Origin: Cylindrospermum sp. FACHB-282
GTDB taxonomy: Bacteria; Cyanobacteriota; Cyanobacteriia; Cyanobacteriales; Nostocaceae
Assembly (NCBI RefSeq): GCF_014697195.1
Contig: NZ_JACJRJ010000015.1
Coordinates: 1 to 64,000 of the forward strand
Length of the DNA: 64,000 nucleotides
Reading direction: 5' to 3'
Shown piece after piece: positions 17,701 to 26,700 of the stretch. A program made the translations under genes and the position numbers. The notes beneath the pieces are model-generated. The model saw only the letters and a program-made list of their open reading frames with translations, searched no databases and was not told the origin of the DNA. Every line of letters starts with the position of its first letter. The stretch's first letter is position 1.

Positions 17701-20544
17701 CTGACAATTAGTTCCCTGCGTCATTTCCTCCAAGAAAAGCTGCCTAGTTATATGTTGCCCTCAGCCTTCGTGACGCTAGAAAAATTGCCCCTGACACCCA
17801 ACGGTAAAATAGACCGTCGCGCTTTACCAGCAGCAGATATATCTAGAACTGATTTGACAACAGACTTTGTTTCTCCCCGAAATCCTACAGAGGAGATGAT
17901 AGCCGGAATTTGGGCGCAAGTACTTGGTGTAGAACAGGTAGGAATCAACGACAACTTCTTTGAATTAGGCGGACATTCATTATTAGCTACACAGTTAATT
18001 TCTCGCATCCGGCAAACCTTGGGGGTAGATTTAGCCCTACGGAGTTTGTTTGCATCACCGACAATTGCTGAACTAGCCAACAATTTACAGGCAAAACTAG
18101 GACAAACAACCCTCCCCATTGAGCCTGTTTCCCGCAATGGAAATTTACCCCTATCCTTTGCCCAAGAAAGATTGTGGTTCTTAGAACAACTCCAGCCAGA
18201 TACTTCTATCTACAATATGCCGGCGGCTGTGTACCTGAAGGGTAACTTGAATTTAGCCGCCCTGGAACAGAGTTTAACTGAAATTGTGCGTCGCCACGAA
18301 ACATTGCGTACTAGCTTTTATGTAGTTGATGGGCAACCATTTCAATCCATCACCCCAAATATAATTGCCAACCTGCCAATAGTAGACTTGCAGGAGATAC
18401 CAGCAACAGAGCAAGAAGCAGTTATTCAAAGAATGATTTTAGAAGAATCGCAACGCACCTTTAACCTCACCCAAGGCTCATTACTGCGATGCACTCTTTT
18501 ACAAATCAGCCAACAGGAGCATATTTTCTTATTCACAATTCACCATATTATTGCTGATGGTTGGTCATTAGGCGTATTTGTGCGGGAATTAGCAGCACTG
18601 TATACAGCATTTTCTGCTAGCCTTCCTTCACCCCTCACAGAACTACCTATCCAATATGTAGACTTTACTATCTGGCAAAAACAATGGTTACAGGGTGAAG
18701 TACTTGCAGCCCAACTCACCTACTGGAAAAAGCAATTAAGCGGTAATCTTCCGATAGTGCAATTCCCAACAACTCGTCCACGGGCAGAAGTCAAAACTAG
18801 CCGGGGTGCTAGTCAATCATTTATTATTCCCTCCCCTCTCTCTGCATCTCTAAAAATGCTCTCACGCCAAGAGGGTGTCACCTTATTTATGACATTATTA
18901 GCAACCTTTCAAGTGTTGCTACAACGCTATACCAATCAAGATGACATTGTTGTGGGTACTGATGTCGCCAACCGCAACCGCTGGGAAACAGAACAATTAA
19001 TTGGGTTTTTTGTCAACCTGCTAGTTTTGCGTACTGATTTAAGTGGTAATCCCACTATTCGAGAATTGCTTAAACGAGTGCGTGAAGTAGCATTAGGCGC
19101 TTATGCTCATCAAGATTTGCCCTTTGAGAAATTAGTTGAAGCATTGCGCCCAGAGCGAAACTTGAGCAACACACCGCCACTATTTCAGGTGTTATTTGTC
19201 CTCCAGAATGCCCCTATGCCAGCCTTAGAATTACCAGGAGTGACATTAAGCCTGATGGAAATGGAAAACAAAATTGCCAGGTTTGATTTAGCTTTGTTTC
19301 TCACGGAAACAGAACAGGGAATTAAAGGTAAGTGGCAATATAATGCTGACCTGTTTGACACCAGTACCATCACTCAAATTACATCTCACTTCCAAACTCT
19401 ACTGAATAGCATGGTGACACAACCAGATGCAAAAATTAACAGCTTAGAAATGCTGACAGATACAGAAATTCAACAACAAGATTTGCAAAAACGGGAGCGT
19501 CAAGAACTCAAACGCCAAAAGTTTAGGAGTATTGCCCCGAAAGCTGTTAGTATTTCATCTACAAAATTAATTAAAACTAGCTATCTGCAACAAGAAGAAA
19601 AGTTCCCTCTAGTCATTCAGCCTGATGTAGAGGCTATTGATTTTGCCGAATGGGCGAAAAATAACCGGGAATTTATCGAAACACAATTATTACAGCATGG
19701 GGCAATTCTGTTTAGAGGTTTTCCTGTAAATTCTGCTGCTGAATTTGAAGGTTTTGCCCAAGGAATTTGCCCAGAATTATTTGGTGAATATGGCGATTTA
19801 CCCCGCGCTGGAGTGAGTGGTAAAATTTATGGTTCTACGCCTTATCCAGCCGATAAAGCGATTTTGTTTCACAATGAAAGTTCTCACTTACATCAGTGGC
19901 CTTTAAAGATTTGGTTTTATTGTGTTCAACCGTCTCAAGTTGGGGGAGAAACACCAATAATTGACTGTAGAAAGGCTTATAAACTACTTCAACCTGAGTT
20001 GGGCGAGAAATTACAGCAGAAACAGTTAATGTATGTTCGTAACTACACTAATAGTCTTGATGTTAGCTGGCAAAATTTCTTTCACACTAAGGATAAAGCT
20101 GTAGTAGAAAGTTACTGCCGTCAGTTTGAAATTGATTTTGAATGGTATGATAGTAATTGTTTGGTTACACGGCAAATTCGCCCTGCACTAATCACACATC
20201 CTAAAACTGGTGACTGGGTATTTTTCAATCAAATTCAATTACACCACATTGCATATTTGGATGGAGAAACGCGAGACTCTCTGTTATCTTTATTTGGGGA
20301 TGAAAGACTACCACGGAATGTTTATTATGGGGATGGTAGCCCGATAGAAGATTCAGTAATTTCCCAAATAAATCAAGTTTATCAACAGTCTCAAACTAGC
20401 TTTTGTTGGCAGAAAGGAGATATTTTGATGCTTGATAATATGCTGGTTGCACACGGACGCAATCCTTATGAAGGACAGCGCAAAATTGTAGTGGCAATGG
20501 GAGAAATGATTAATAGCCAAAATATTACCAGAGGTAGAAAATAA
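11791..20544 (+). CDS. NRPS: I-A(Asp)-T-C-A(Thr)-T-C-hydroxylase
   Basis: A 2917-residue synthetase preceded by GGAGAAAG. Residues 1-430 are condensation-like, but the HHxxxDG motif reads PALCADA (about 140-146), so this is a non-condensing interface domain. A domain 1 (about 460-960) reads by eye as DLTKIGHVGK, close to Asp. T1 serine is near 995. A normal C domain has HHIIADG near 1187. A domain 2 (about 1510-2020) reads DFWNIGMVHK, the standard Thr code. T2 is near 2063 and a second normal C domain has HHIIADG near 2251. The last 330 residues are a TauD/SyrP hydroxylase (HNE near 2694, distal His near 2887) fused behind that C domain. This protein adds Asp and Thr, accepts the next residue, and carries the hydroxylase for the following I-A-T protein. 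No epimerase is present. The stop shares one base with the next ATG (TAATG). Confidence 0.93.
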   Translation: MLEEMQGFRLSPQQKYLWHLQQNDQLAYRVQCGVLIEGNLDVNILKLALEKVVERHEILRSNFHCLPGMDMPLQVIRNNSITWRESYDFSSCSIPEQEELLTSLFHQLSKQPFDLVQGSSLNLFLVTLAPSKYILLISLPALCADAETLKILVQEISQSYAACVAGKVIDSEPLQYADLAEWQNELLEGADTEAGRDYWRKQDIYDLRRLKIPGEKQPPEILEFQPQTQTLIIDSTLGEQIETFIQQYNTSLAEFLLACWQILLWRLTQEENLVIGMAFAGRKYQELENALGLFAKLLPLQINLTAESNLIDILSQNCQTIGENSQLQDYFSWEQIAESNTHNSRFFPLCFEFNQQPEKCVAADVSWGIYQQYLCGDRFKVKLSCLRQNRHITAAFHYDSSLFAVEDITRLAGQFQALLASAIANPNATISQLNILSPRERQQLLHQFNNTKQDYPLNKCIHQLFEEQVLKTPHNIAVVFEDQQLTYQQLNQRANQLAHHLQNQGVGPEELVGLCVDRSLEMIVGILGILKAGGAYIPLDPTLPTEALALRLKDAQASVVLTQQHLIATLPHNAAQIICLNSDWETSNTNLHSNVTPENLVYVLFTSGSTGKPKGVAIEHRQLVNYLYGIINRLNLSEGLSFALVSTLAADLGNTSIFPSLCTGGCLHILSGDRATDPTALVEYTRKYPIDCLKIVPAHLASLLKSPTPQALLPRKRLILGGETLSWQLIQQIREYAPDCQIFNHYGPTEATVGVLTYSVEFSNHPQSATVPLGQPLPNTQVYVLENMQLAPVGVKGEIYIGGAGLARCYLHQPELTTEKFIPHPFSDEPEARLYKTGDLGRYLPDGTIEYLGRSDYQVKIRGFRVELGEIETILQQHPNVKEAVVLARDTHLTAYIVQDSPSQINELPSYVRARLPEYMVPSAFVILKALPLTANGKIDRQRLPAPDTARPELEKTFVAPRTPVEEVLAAIWAKLLNLEQVGIDDNFFELGGHSLLLTQVVSQIREAFGVELALRSLFETPTVAGLAQKIETVMGEGQKLAVAPIARMQPTAELPLSFAQQRLWFLDQLEPGNHTYNISRVLRLEGLLNVPALEASFNEILRRHEALRTSFTSAKGEPIQVIAEALNLSIPMVDLRELLPEQQAVEVERLAKLQSQHSFDLSQSPLLKVTLLQLATAEHILLFTIHHIIADGWSAGVLVREVAALYAAFCLGQPSPLPELSLQYADFAVWQRQWLPEVRSLQIAYWQKQLAGNLPVLQLRCDRQRPPMQTFRGKKQSWLISQTLTKKLKSLSQQETVTLFMTLLAAFKTLLYRYTSQADILVGSPIANRNRSEIEGLIGFFVNTIVLRTDLSGNPSFRELLRRVREITLDAYAHQDLPFEQLVEELQPERNLSHSPLFQVMFVLQNASVEVLKLPGLSLSPVEVPSETAQFDITLALTETEQGLMGVWEYNSDLFDAATIARMQAHFQTLLTGIVANPEQRLSELPLLTPPEIEQIQQWNNTQIDYPNLCIHQLFEAQVERTPDAVAVVFENEQLTYQQLNIRANQLAYHLRSLGVGADVLIGICVERSLEMVVGLLAILKAGGAYVPLDPQLPQERLAFILEDAQISLLLTQEHLLKNLPQHHTPVFSINSDWELITQNSLENPTNLSTSENLAYVIYTSGSTGKPKGVLINHSNIVRLFAATEPWFNFNQQDTWTLFHSYAFDFSVWEIWGALIYGGRLIVVPYWVSRSPAAFYDLLCQEQVTVLNQTPSAFRELIAAEETITTPRNLALRWVIFGGEALDVQSLKPWFARHGDKAPRLVNMYGITETTVHVTYRLITATDLSLSIESSIGRPIPDLQVYVLDQQRQLLPVGVPGEMYVGGAGLARGYLNRPELTAQAFVINPFSDQPEACLYKTGDLACYLANGNLQYLGRIDHQVKIRGFRIELGEIEAALSLYPDVLQAVVIAREDVPGDKRLVAYLVSNPGQVLTISSLRHFLQEKLPSYMLPSAFVTLEKLPLTPNGKIDRRALPAADISRTDLTTDFVSPRNPTEEMIAGIWAQVLGVEQVGINDNFFELGGHSLLATQLISRIRQTLGVDLALRSLFASPTIAELANNLQAKLGQTTLPIEPVSRNGNLPLSFAQERLWFLEQLQPDTSIYNMPAAVYLKGNLNLAALEQSLTEIVRRHETLRTSFYVVDGQPFQSITPNIIANLPIVDLQEIPATEQEAVIQRMILEESQRTFNLTQGSLLRCTLLQISQQEHIFLFTIHHIIADGWSLGVFVRELAALYTAFSASLPSPLTELPIQYVDFTIWQKQWLQGEVLAAQLTYWKKQLSGNLPIVQFPTTRPRAEVKTSRGASQSFIIPSPLSASLKMLSRQEGVTLFMTLLATFQVLLQRYTNQDDIVVGTDVANRNRWETEQLIGFFVNLLVLRTDLSGNPTIRELLKRVREVALGAYAHQDLPFEKLVEALRPERNLSNTPPLFQVLFVLQNAPMPALELPGVTLSLMEMENKIARFDLALFLTETEQGIKGKWQYNADLFDTSTITQITSHFQTLLNSMVTQPDAKINSLEMLTDTEIQQQDLQKRERQELKRQKFRSIAPKAVSISSTKLIKTSYLQQEEKFPLVIQPDVEAIDFAEWAKNNREFIETQLLQHGAILFRGFPVNSAAEFEGFAQGICPELFGEYGDLPRAGVSGKIYGSTPYPADKAILFHNESSHLHQWPLKIWFYCVQPSQVGGETPIIDCRKAYKLLQPELGEKLQQKQLMYVRNYTNSLDVSWQNFFHTKDKAVVESYCRQFEIDFEWYDSNCLVTRQIRPALITHPKTGDWVFFNQIQLHHIAYLDGETRDSLLSLFGDERLPRNVYYGDGSPIEDSVISQINQVYQQSQTSFCWQKGDILMLDNMLVAHGRNPYEGQRKIVVAMGEMINSQNITRGRK

Positions 20545-23500
20545 TGATTGAAACTATTAGCGGTTTTCAACTTTCTCCCCAACAGAAACGCCTTTGGTTT
20601 TTGCAGCAGAATAGTTCTGCTTTCCGCACTAAATGCCTGGTTGTGATTGGGGGGCATCTGCAAGCAGAAATTTTCACAACTGCTATTCAACAAGTCATCT
20701 ATCGCCATGAAATTCTCAGGACAAGTTTTGATACTGTACCTGGTGTAAAGACTCCGGTTATGGTAATAGGTGAAAATAACTCTTTTTCGTGGCGATATAT
20801 TGATTTAAGTGATGCAAATGAGCAGGAACAGTTAGCTAATGTTGAAGATTTATTCGCTGCCAAGCAGTCAGGGCAAATATGGTGTTTGTCTCTAATTAAA
20901 ATGTCTAAAGATAAGCATATTTTAATTGTTGATTTGCCTGCTTTGTGTGCAGATAGTCAGACAATTTATAATTTAGTGAATGAAATCAGCGGTGCTTATG
21001 CTGCTTGGGTGGAAGGTGAAGAATTATCTGATAAAGTTGTGCAATATTTGCAATTTTCAGAATGGCAAAATCAATTATTTGAAGATGAGGATGCAGAGGC
21101 AGCTAAGGAATATTGGAGTCAGCAAAAAGTTTCATCTCTAGCTACATTAAAGTTGCCTTTTGAACGTAAATATAAAAATGAGTTTAGTTTCGAGACTGAT
21201 GATTTTAAATTAATCATAGATCCGGACGTAAGAGCTAAGGTGGAAATTTTAGCTCACCAGCAGGATGTTTCTGTCGCTGTAGTTTTAGTAGCTTGTTGGC
21301 AAACTTTAATTTGGCGACTTACAGGACAGTCGGAAGTTATGATTGGTATGGCTAGCGATCGCAGAGAATATGCAGAACTCCATGGAGTTTTGGGGCTTCT
21401 GGCTACCTGGATACCGATTAAATCTGATTTAGCCGCAGACTTACGGTTTGCTGAAGTCTTAGAACTCCTAGCCCAAAGCCTAGAAAATGGTAAAGAATGG
21501 CAGGATTATTTCGTTCCCGAACCGGTGGAAGATGATGATCCTTTAGCCTTCCCCATTGGTTTCGAGTTTCAGCAAATCCCGGAAAAGTCCTTGGCTGGGG
21601 GTGTATCGTTTAGTGTTGACAAAGTCTACAGTTGTATTGAGCCATTCAAGGTTAAATTAACCTGCATTCAAGGCGATCGCACTTTTACCGCCAAATTTGA
21701 TTATGATATCAATTGCTTCTCCTCCGCGTCCATTGAACGCTTAGGGAGACAGTTTCAGACTTTGCTATCCAGTGCTACAGAGCATCCCCAAGCAGCGATT
21801 AACCAATTAGATATACTAAGTCAGTGCGATCGCCATCAACTGTTGGTGGAGTTTAACCAAACGCAGATTGATTACCCACAAAATAAATGCATTCACCAAC
21901 TAATTACAGAACAGGCAGAAATCACACCTCACCAGATTGCCGTTATCTGTGAAGGAAAGCAACTAACATACCAAGAATTGAACCGCAAAGCTAACCAACT
22001 CGCGCACTATTTACAAAAGCAAGGAGTGAAACCAGAAGTTCTAGTTGGGCTGTGTGTAGAACGTTCTCTGAATATGATTGTGGGAATGCTAGGAATCCTC
22101 AAAGCAGGTGGAGCCTACATACCCCTAGATCCAGCATTACCAACAGAGGGTATAAATCTCCGTTTACAGGATGCCCAAACACCATTGTTATTGACCCAAC
22201 AACATCTAGTCAAGGTGTTACCCATACAGACAACCCAGGTAATTTGCCTAGATACCGATTGGGAAACAATTGCTCAAGAAAGTGATGTTAATCCTGGGAG
22301 TGAAGTAACCCCAGAGAATCTAGTTTATGTAGTATTTACCTCCGGTTCTACAGGTAAACCCAAAGGAGTAGCCATTGAGCATCAACAACTGCTCAATTAT
22401 ACCTTGGCGATCGCCGACAAACTTAACTTGCCAGCAACAGCTAACTTTGCGACTGTTTCCACCTTGAGTGCAGACTTAGGTAACACCATGATCTTCCCTG
22501 CCCTTTGTCGGGGAGGTTGTCTGCATATCATATCTTCAGACTGTGCTACTGATGCAACGTCCCTTGCCCAATATTGCCGTGAATATTCAATTGACTGTCT
22601 GAAAATTGTCCCCTCCCATCTAGCCGCCCTCCTCGCATCAGCCCCCGCAGAATCACAATTTATCCTGCCGCGTCAGCGCCTAATTTTAGGTGGTGAAGCA
22701 GCCACTTGGGAACTAGTTGAACGAATCCAACAGCAAGCCCCCCAATGCCAAATTTTTAATCATTACGGACCCACCGAAGCCACCGTAGGCGTTTTGACTT
22801 ATCCGGTTTTCCAGAGTCAGCCAGCAAATCTCGATTCAGAAACAGTCCCCCTAGGAAGCCCAATCGCCAATACCCAAGTTTATATATTAGATCAACAATT
22901 ACAACCAGCACCCATTGGCGTACCCGGTGAACTTTACATAGGTGGAGCCTGTTTAGCTCGCAGCTATTTTAACCAACCAGAATTAACAGCACAGCAATTT
23001 ATCTCCCACCCCTTTAATCAGGAATCGCGCTTATACAAAACTGGCGACTTAGGGCGTTATTTAAGTGACGGTAACATTGAGTTTTTGGGTAGAGTTGACC
23101 AGCAGGTAAAAATCCGGGGTTATCGGGTTGAATTGGCAGAAATTGAAGTCTTATTACGCCAAAATATTGGAGTCCAACAAACCGTAGTTACAGTTAACAA
23201 AGCCGAAAATAATCAACGATTGACAGCTTATATTGTTCCCAACCGCGAACAAGTCCCAAGCATTAATCACCTGCGTAGTTTCCTCAAACATAAATTGCCA
23301 GAGTACATGATTCCCTCAGCATTTGTATTTCTCAAAACCTTGCCCTTAACGCCCAATGGGAAAATAGATCGTCATGCCTTACCAGCACCAGATAGCCTGC
23401 GCCCAGAGTTAGAAGCAACCTATGAACCACCCCAAACAGGTACACAAGAAACCATCGCTAAGATTTGGCAACAGTTGCTGCATCTTGAGAAAGTGGGGAT

Positions 23501-23738
23501 TAATGATAACTTCTTTGATCTTGGTGGACATTCATTGCTCCTTGTTCAAGTTCATAGCAAACTGCGAGTAATTTTTCCGAAACAAATCTCAATAACCAAT
23601 CTTTTTGAATATCCAACCATCAGGACTTTAGCTAAATATTTAACTCAGGACATTGGTGAAACAGCATCATTTATAGAAAGTAATAAACGGGCTGAAAGTC
23701 GGATAGCTTCCAGACAACAAAGAACAAGAAACAGATAA
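20544..23738 (+). CDS. NRPS: I-A(Asp)-T
   Basis: A 1064-residue protein whose first 430 residues form an interface domain; its HHxxxDG position reads PALCADS near residue 132. The A domain (about 455-960) has the same eye-read specificity string as the first Asp module, DLTKIGHVGK. The T domain has DLGGHSLLLV. A short Arg/Ser-rich tail (SRIASRQQRTRNR) may dock to the next protein. It has no condensation domain of its own: the C domain and hydroxylase that serve it are the last two domains of the preceding protein, whose stop codon overlaps its start by one base. The expected product is a second beta-hydroxyaspartyl residue handed to the PKS that follows. Confidence 0.92.
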   Translation: MIETISGFQLSPQQKRLWFLQQNSSAFRTKCLVVIGGHLQAEIFTTAIQQVIYRHEILRTSFDTVPGVKTPVMVIGENNSFSWRYIDLSDANEQEQLANVEDLFAAKQSGQIWCLSLIKMSKDKHILIVDLPALCADSQTIYNLVNEISGAYAAWVEGEELSDKVVQYLQFSEWQNQLFEDEDAEAAKEYWSQQKVSSLATLKLPFERKYKNEFSFETDDFKLIIDPDVRAKVEILAHQQDVSVAVVLVACWQTLIWRLTGQSEVMIGMASDRREYAELHGVLGLLATWIPIKSDLAADLRFAEVLELLAQSLENGKEWQDYFVPEPVEDDDPLAFPIGFEFQQIPEKSLAGGVSFSVDKVYSCIEPFKVKLTCIQGDRTFTAKFDYDINCFSSASIERLGRQFQTLLSSATEHPQAAINQLDILSQCDRHQLLVEFNQTQIDYPQNKCIHQLITEQAEITPHQIAVICEGKQLTYQELNRKANQLAHYLQKQGVKPEVLVGLCVERSLNMIVGMLGILKAGGAYIPLDPALPTEGINLRLQDAQTPLLLTQQHLVKVLPIQTTQVICLDTDWETIAQESDVNPGSEVTPENLVYVVFTSGSTGKPKGVAIEHQQLLNYTLAIADKLNLPATANFATVSTLSADLGNTMIFPALCRGGCLHIISSDCATDATSLAQYCREYSIDCLKIVPSHLAALLASAPAESQFILPRQRLILGGEAATWELVERIQQQAPQCQIFNHYGPTEATVGVLTYPVFQSQPANLDSETVPLGSPIANTQVYILDQQLQPAPIGVPGELYIGGACLARSYFNQPELTAQQFISHPFNQESRLYKTGDLGRYLSDGNIEFLGRVDQQVKIRGYRVELAEIEVLLRQNIGVQQTVVTVNKAENNQRLTAYIVPNREQVPSINHLRSFLKHKLPEYMIPSAFVFLKTLPLTPNGKIDRHALPAPDSLRPELEATYEPPQTGTQETIAKIWQQLLHLEKVGINDNFFDLGGHSLLLVQVHSKLRVIFPKQISITNLFEYPTIRTLAKYLTQDIGETASFIESNKRAESRIASRQQRTRNR

Positions 23739-23762
23739 ATAATTCAAAATTCAGAAAATGTG

Positions 23763-26700
23763 ATGAAAAATCCAGAAGACATCAATCAACCCAGCGAATT
23801 AGACATAGCAATAATCGGTATGTCGGGGCGGTTTCCTCAAGCCCAGAATCTTGAGAAATATTGGCAGAATCTAAGAGATGGAGTCGAATCAATTTCATTC
23901 TTTTCAGAGCAAGAGTTGAGAAACGAGGGGGTAGAGGAGAGTGATCTGAGCCAACCCAATTACGTCAAAGCCAGCGCTGTTTTAGAAGACGCAGAATTAT
24001 TTGACGCTTCATTCTTTGATTACTCGCCCAGAGTAGCAGAAATCATGGATCCACAGCACCGACTCTTTTTAGAATCTGCTTGGGACGCTATCGAAAATGC
24101 TGGCTACAATTCTGAAACCTACCCAGGAGAAATTAGTATTTACGGTGGTGCAAGCATTAGCAGCTACTTTTTGTTCAATCTTTTTTGCAACACAAAATTA
24201 CTAAAATTAGTTGGTTTTGACCAAATTAGGCATAACAATCGGACAGATAACCTAACGACAAGAGTTGCCTATAAATTAAACCTCAGAGGGACAGCTATTA
24301 CTATCCAAACAGGGTGTTCTAGTTCCTTAGTTGCCCTGCATTTAGCCTGCCAAAGCTTGCTAGATCATGAATGTGATATGGCTTTAGCTGGTGGCGTTTC
24401 CATATCTGCATTACAAAAAACTGGTTATGTATATCAAGAAGGGGGAATTTTGTCACCCGATGGACACTGTCGAGCCTTTGACGCCAAAGCACAAGGAACT
24501 GTCAACGGTAACGGTGTAGCCATTGTAGTTTTAAAGCGACTAATAGATGCGATCGCAGACAGAGATTGTATTCATGCTGTGATCAAGGGGAGCGCGATTA
24601 ATAACGATGGGTCTGCCAAAGTTGGCTACACAGCCCCCAGCGTCGAAGGTCAAGCCAAAGTAATCGCCGAAGCCCTGGCCATGGCAAGAATTGAGCCAGA
24701 CATGGTCAGCTACATAGAGACCCACGGCACCGGGACAGTTCTTGGAGATCCGATTGAAATTGCAGCCCTAACCAAATCTTTTCACCCCAGCACAAACAAG
24801 CAGAAATTCTGCGCCATTGGTTCAGTGAAAACTAATATCGGACACCTAGATACTGCATCTGGGATTGCAGGTTTAATCAAGACCGTCTTAGCGCTCAAAC
24901 ACAAACAAATACCCCCCAGCTTGCACTTTCAACAGCCAAATCCGCAGATTGATTTTGCCAACAGCCCCTTTTACGTCAATAATACTCTTGCCGAATGGAA
25001 ATCAAACGGCAACCCCCGCCGCGCCGGAGTCAGTTCCTTTGGCATTGGCGGCACCAATGCCCATGCAATTCTAGAAGAAGCCCCTACTATTGAAGCCTCC
25101 AGTGCCTCGCGCCAATGGCAATTGTTAGTCCTCTCAGCTAAAACCAAATCAGCATTAGAAACCGCCACAGTTAACCTATTCCAGCACTTCCAGCACCATC
25201 CCCAACTCAATTTAGCCGATGCCGCCTACACACTTCAGGTAGGTCGTCAAGAATTTAACCATCGTCGGGTGATAGTTTGCCAAAACCTTAACGATGCAGT
25301 GCAAGCCCTAGAAACCACAGACACACAACCGTCTTGCACCAACTTCACCGAACTTTGTGAGCAACAGACTGTGTTTATGTATCCTGGTCAAGGGACACAG
25401 TATGTAGGAATGGGGCAAGACTTATACCAGACTGAGCCAATTTTCCGCCAACAGGTTGATTACTGCTGCGAATTGCTCAAACCTCACCTAGGTCTGGATT
25501 TACGCACTGTACTATACCCACAGGAACAACAGACAGCCGCCGCCGCACAGCAGTTAAAACAAACTTATATTACCCAGCCAGCCCTATTTGTGATTGAGTA
25601 TGCCCTAGCAAAGTTGTGGATAGACTGGGGTCTGCATCCCAAAGCAATGATTGGTCATAGCATTGGCGAGTATGTAGCCGCTTGCTTGGCTGGCGTGTTC
25701 TCTCTAGAAGACGCATTGGTGCTAGTAGCCAGCCGTGGACGACTAATGCAACAACTTCCGGCTGGTGAAATGCTGGCTGTACCACTACCAGAGAAAGAAG
25801 TGCAATCCTTGCTAGGTGAAAAACTTTCCCTAGCAGCGAGCAATGCCCCAGACCGTTGCGTAGTTTCGGGGCCAAAGTCGGCCATTGATGATTTGCAAAA
25901 TCATCTGACCAAACAAGGAATTGACTGTCGCCCTTTGCACACCTCCCATGCCTTTCATTCCCAGATGATGAACTCAATCATCGAACCCTTCACTCAGCAA
26001 CTAGAAAAAGTAAATTTTAATTCTCCCAAAATTCCCTTTTTGTCTAATGTAACGGGCACTTGGATTACTGCATCTGAGTCCACAAATCCCAGTTATTGGT
26101 CACAGCACCTATGCCAAACAGTACGCTTTGGTGAGGGAATTGCTGAGTTACTCAAAGAGCCAAATCAAATTTTTCTGGAAGTTGGCCCTGGGCGGACATT
26201 GAGTACCCTCACCAGACAACAGGCAAAGGGTCAGTTGGTTTTCTGTTCGCTACGTCATCCCCAGGAACAAAAATCTGATCTAGCCTTTTTGTTGAATACA
26301 TTGGGTCAGCTTTGGCTGAATGGAATCAAACTCGATTGGTCAGGTTTTTATGCCAATGAACGGCGTCATCGGATTCCTTTGCCAACTTATCCCTTTGAGC
26401 GCCAACGTTACTGGATTGAACCCCAAAAACCGACATCAGACGCTGTACAGTTTCAGCCACAATCAACAGCATCAGAGCTTTGGAAATCTCTAGTCAACGC
26501 TTGTCACAAACAAGACCGTGCTGGAATCAAGGAACTTGACGAACAAACTTATCTGGCAAACAAACAGTGCTTGGATAGTTTATGTGCTGCCTACATGAAT
26601 CAGGCTCTGAGGCGTTTAGGTACTTTTAGCAAAGCTGACGAAAAGTATTCTCTTGAGCAGTTGTTTGAGCAAGGTCAGATTATTCCTCGCTACCAACAAT

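Noticed and set aside
25570-25977. 135-codon minus-strand ORF inside the first PKS, and similar antisense ORFs across the NRPS genes
   Set aside because: They lie opposite highly conserved catalytic regions (AT domain and others), lack ribosome sites and match no family.
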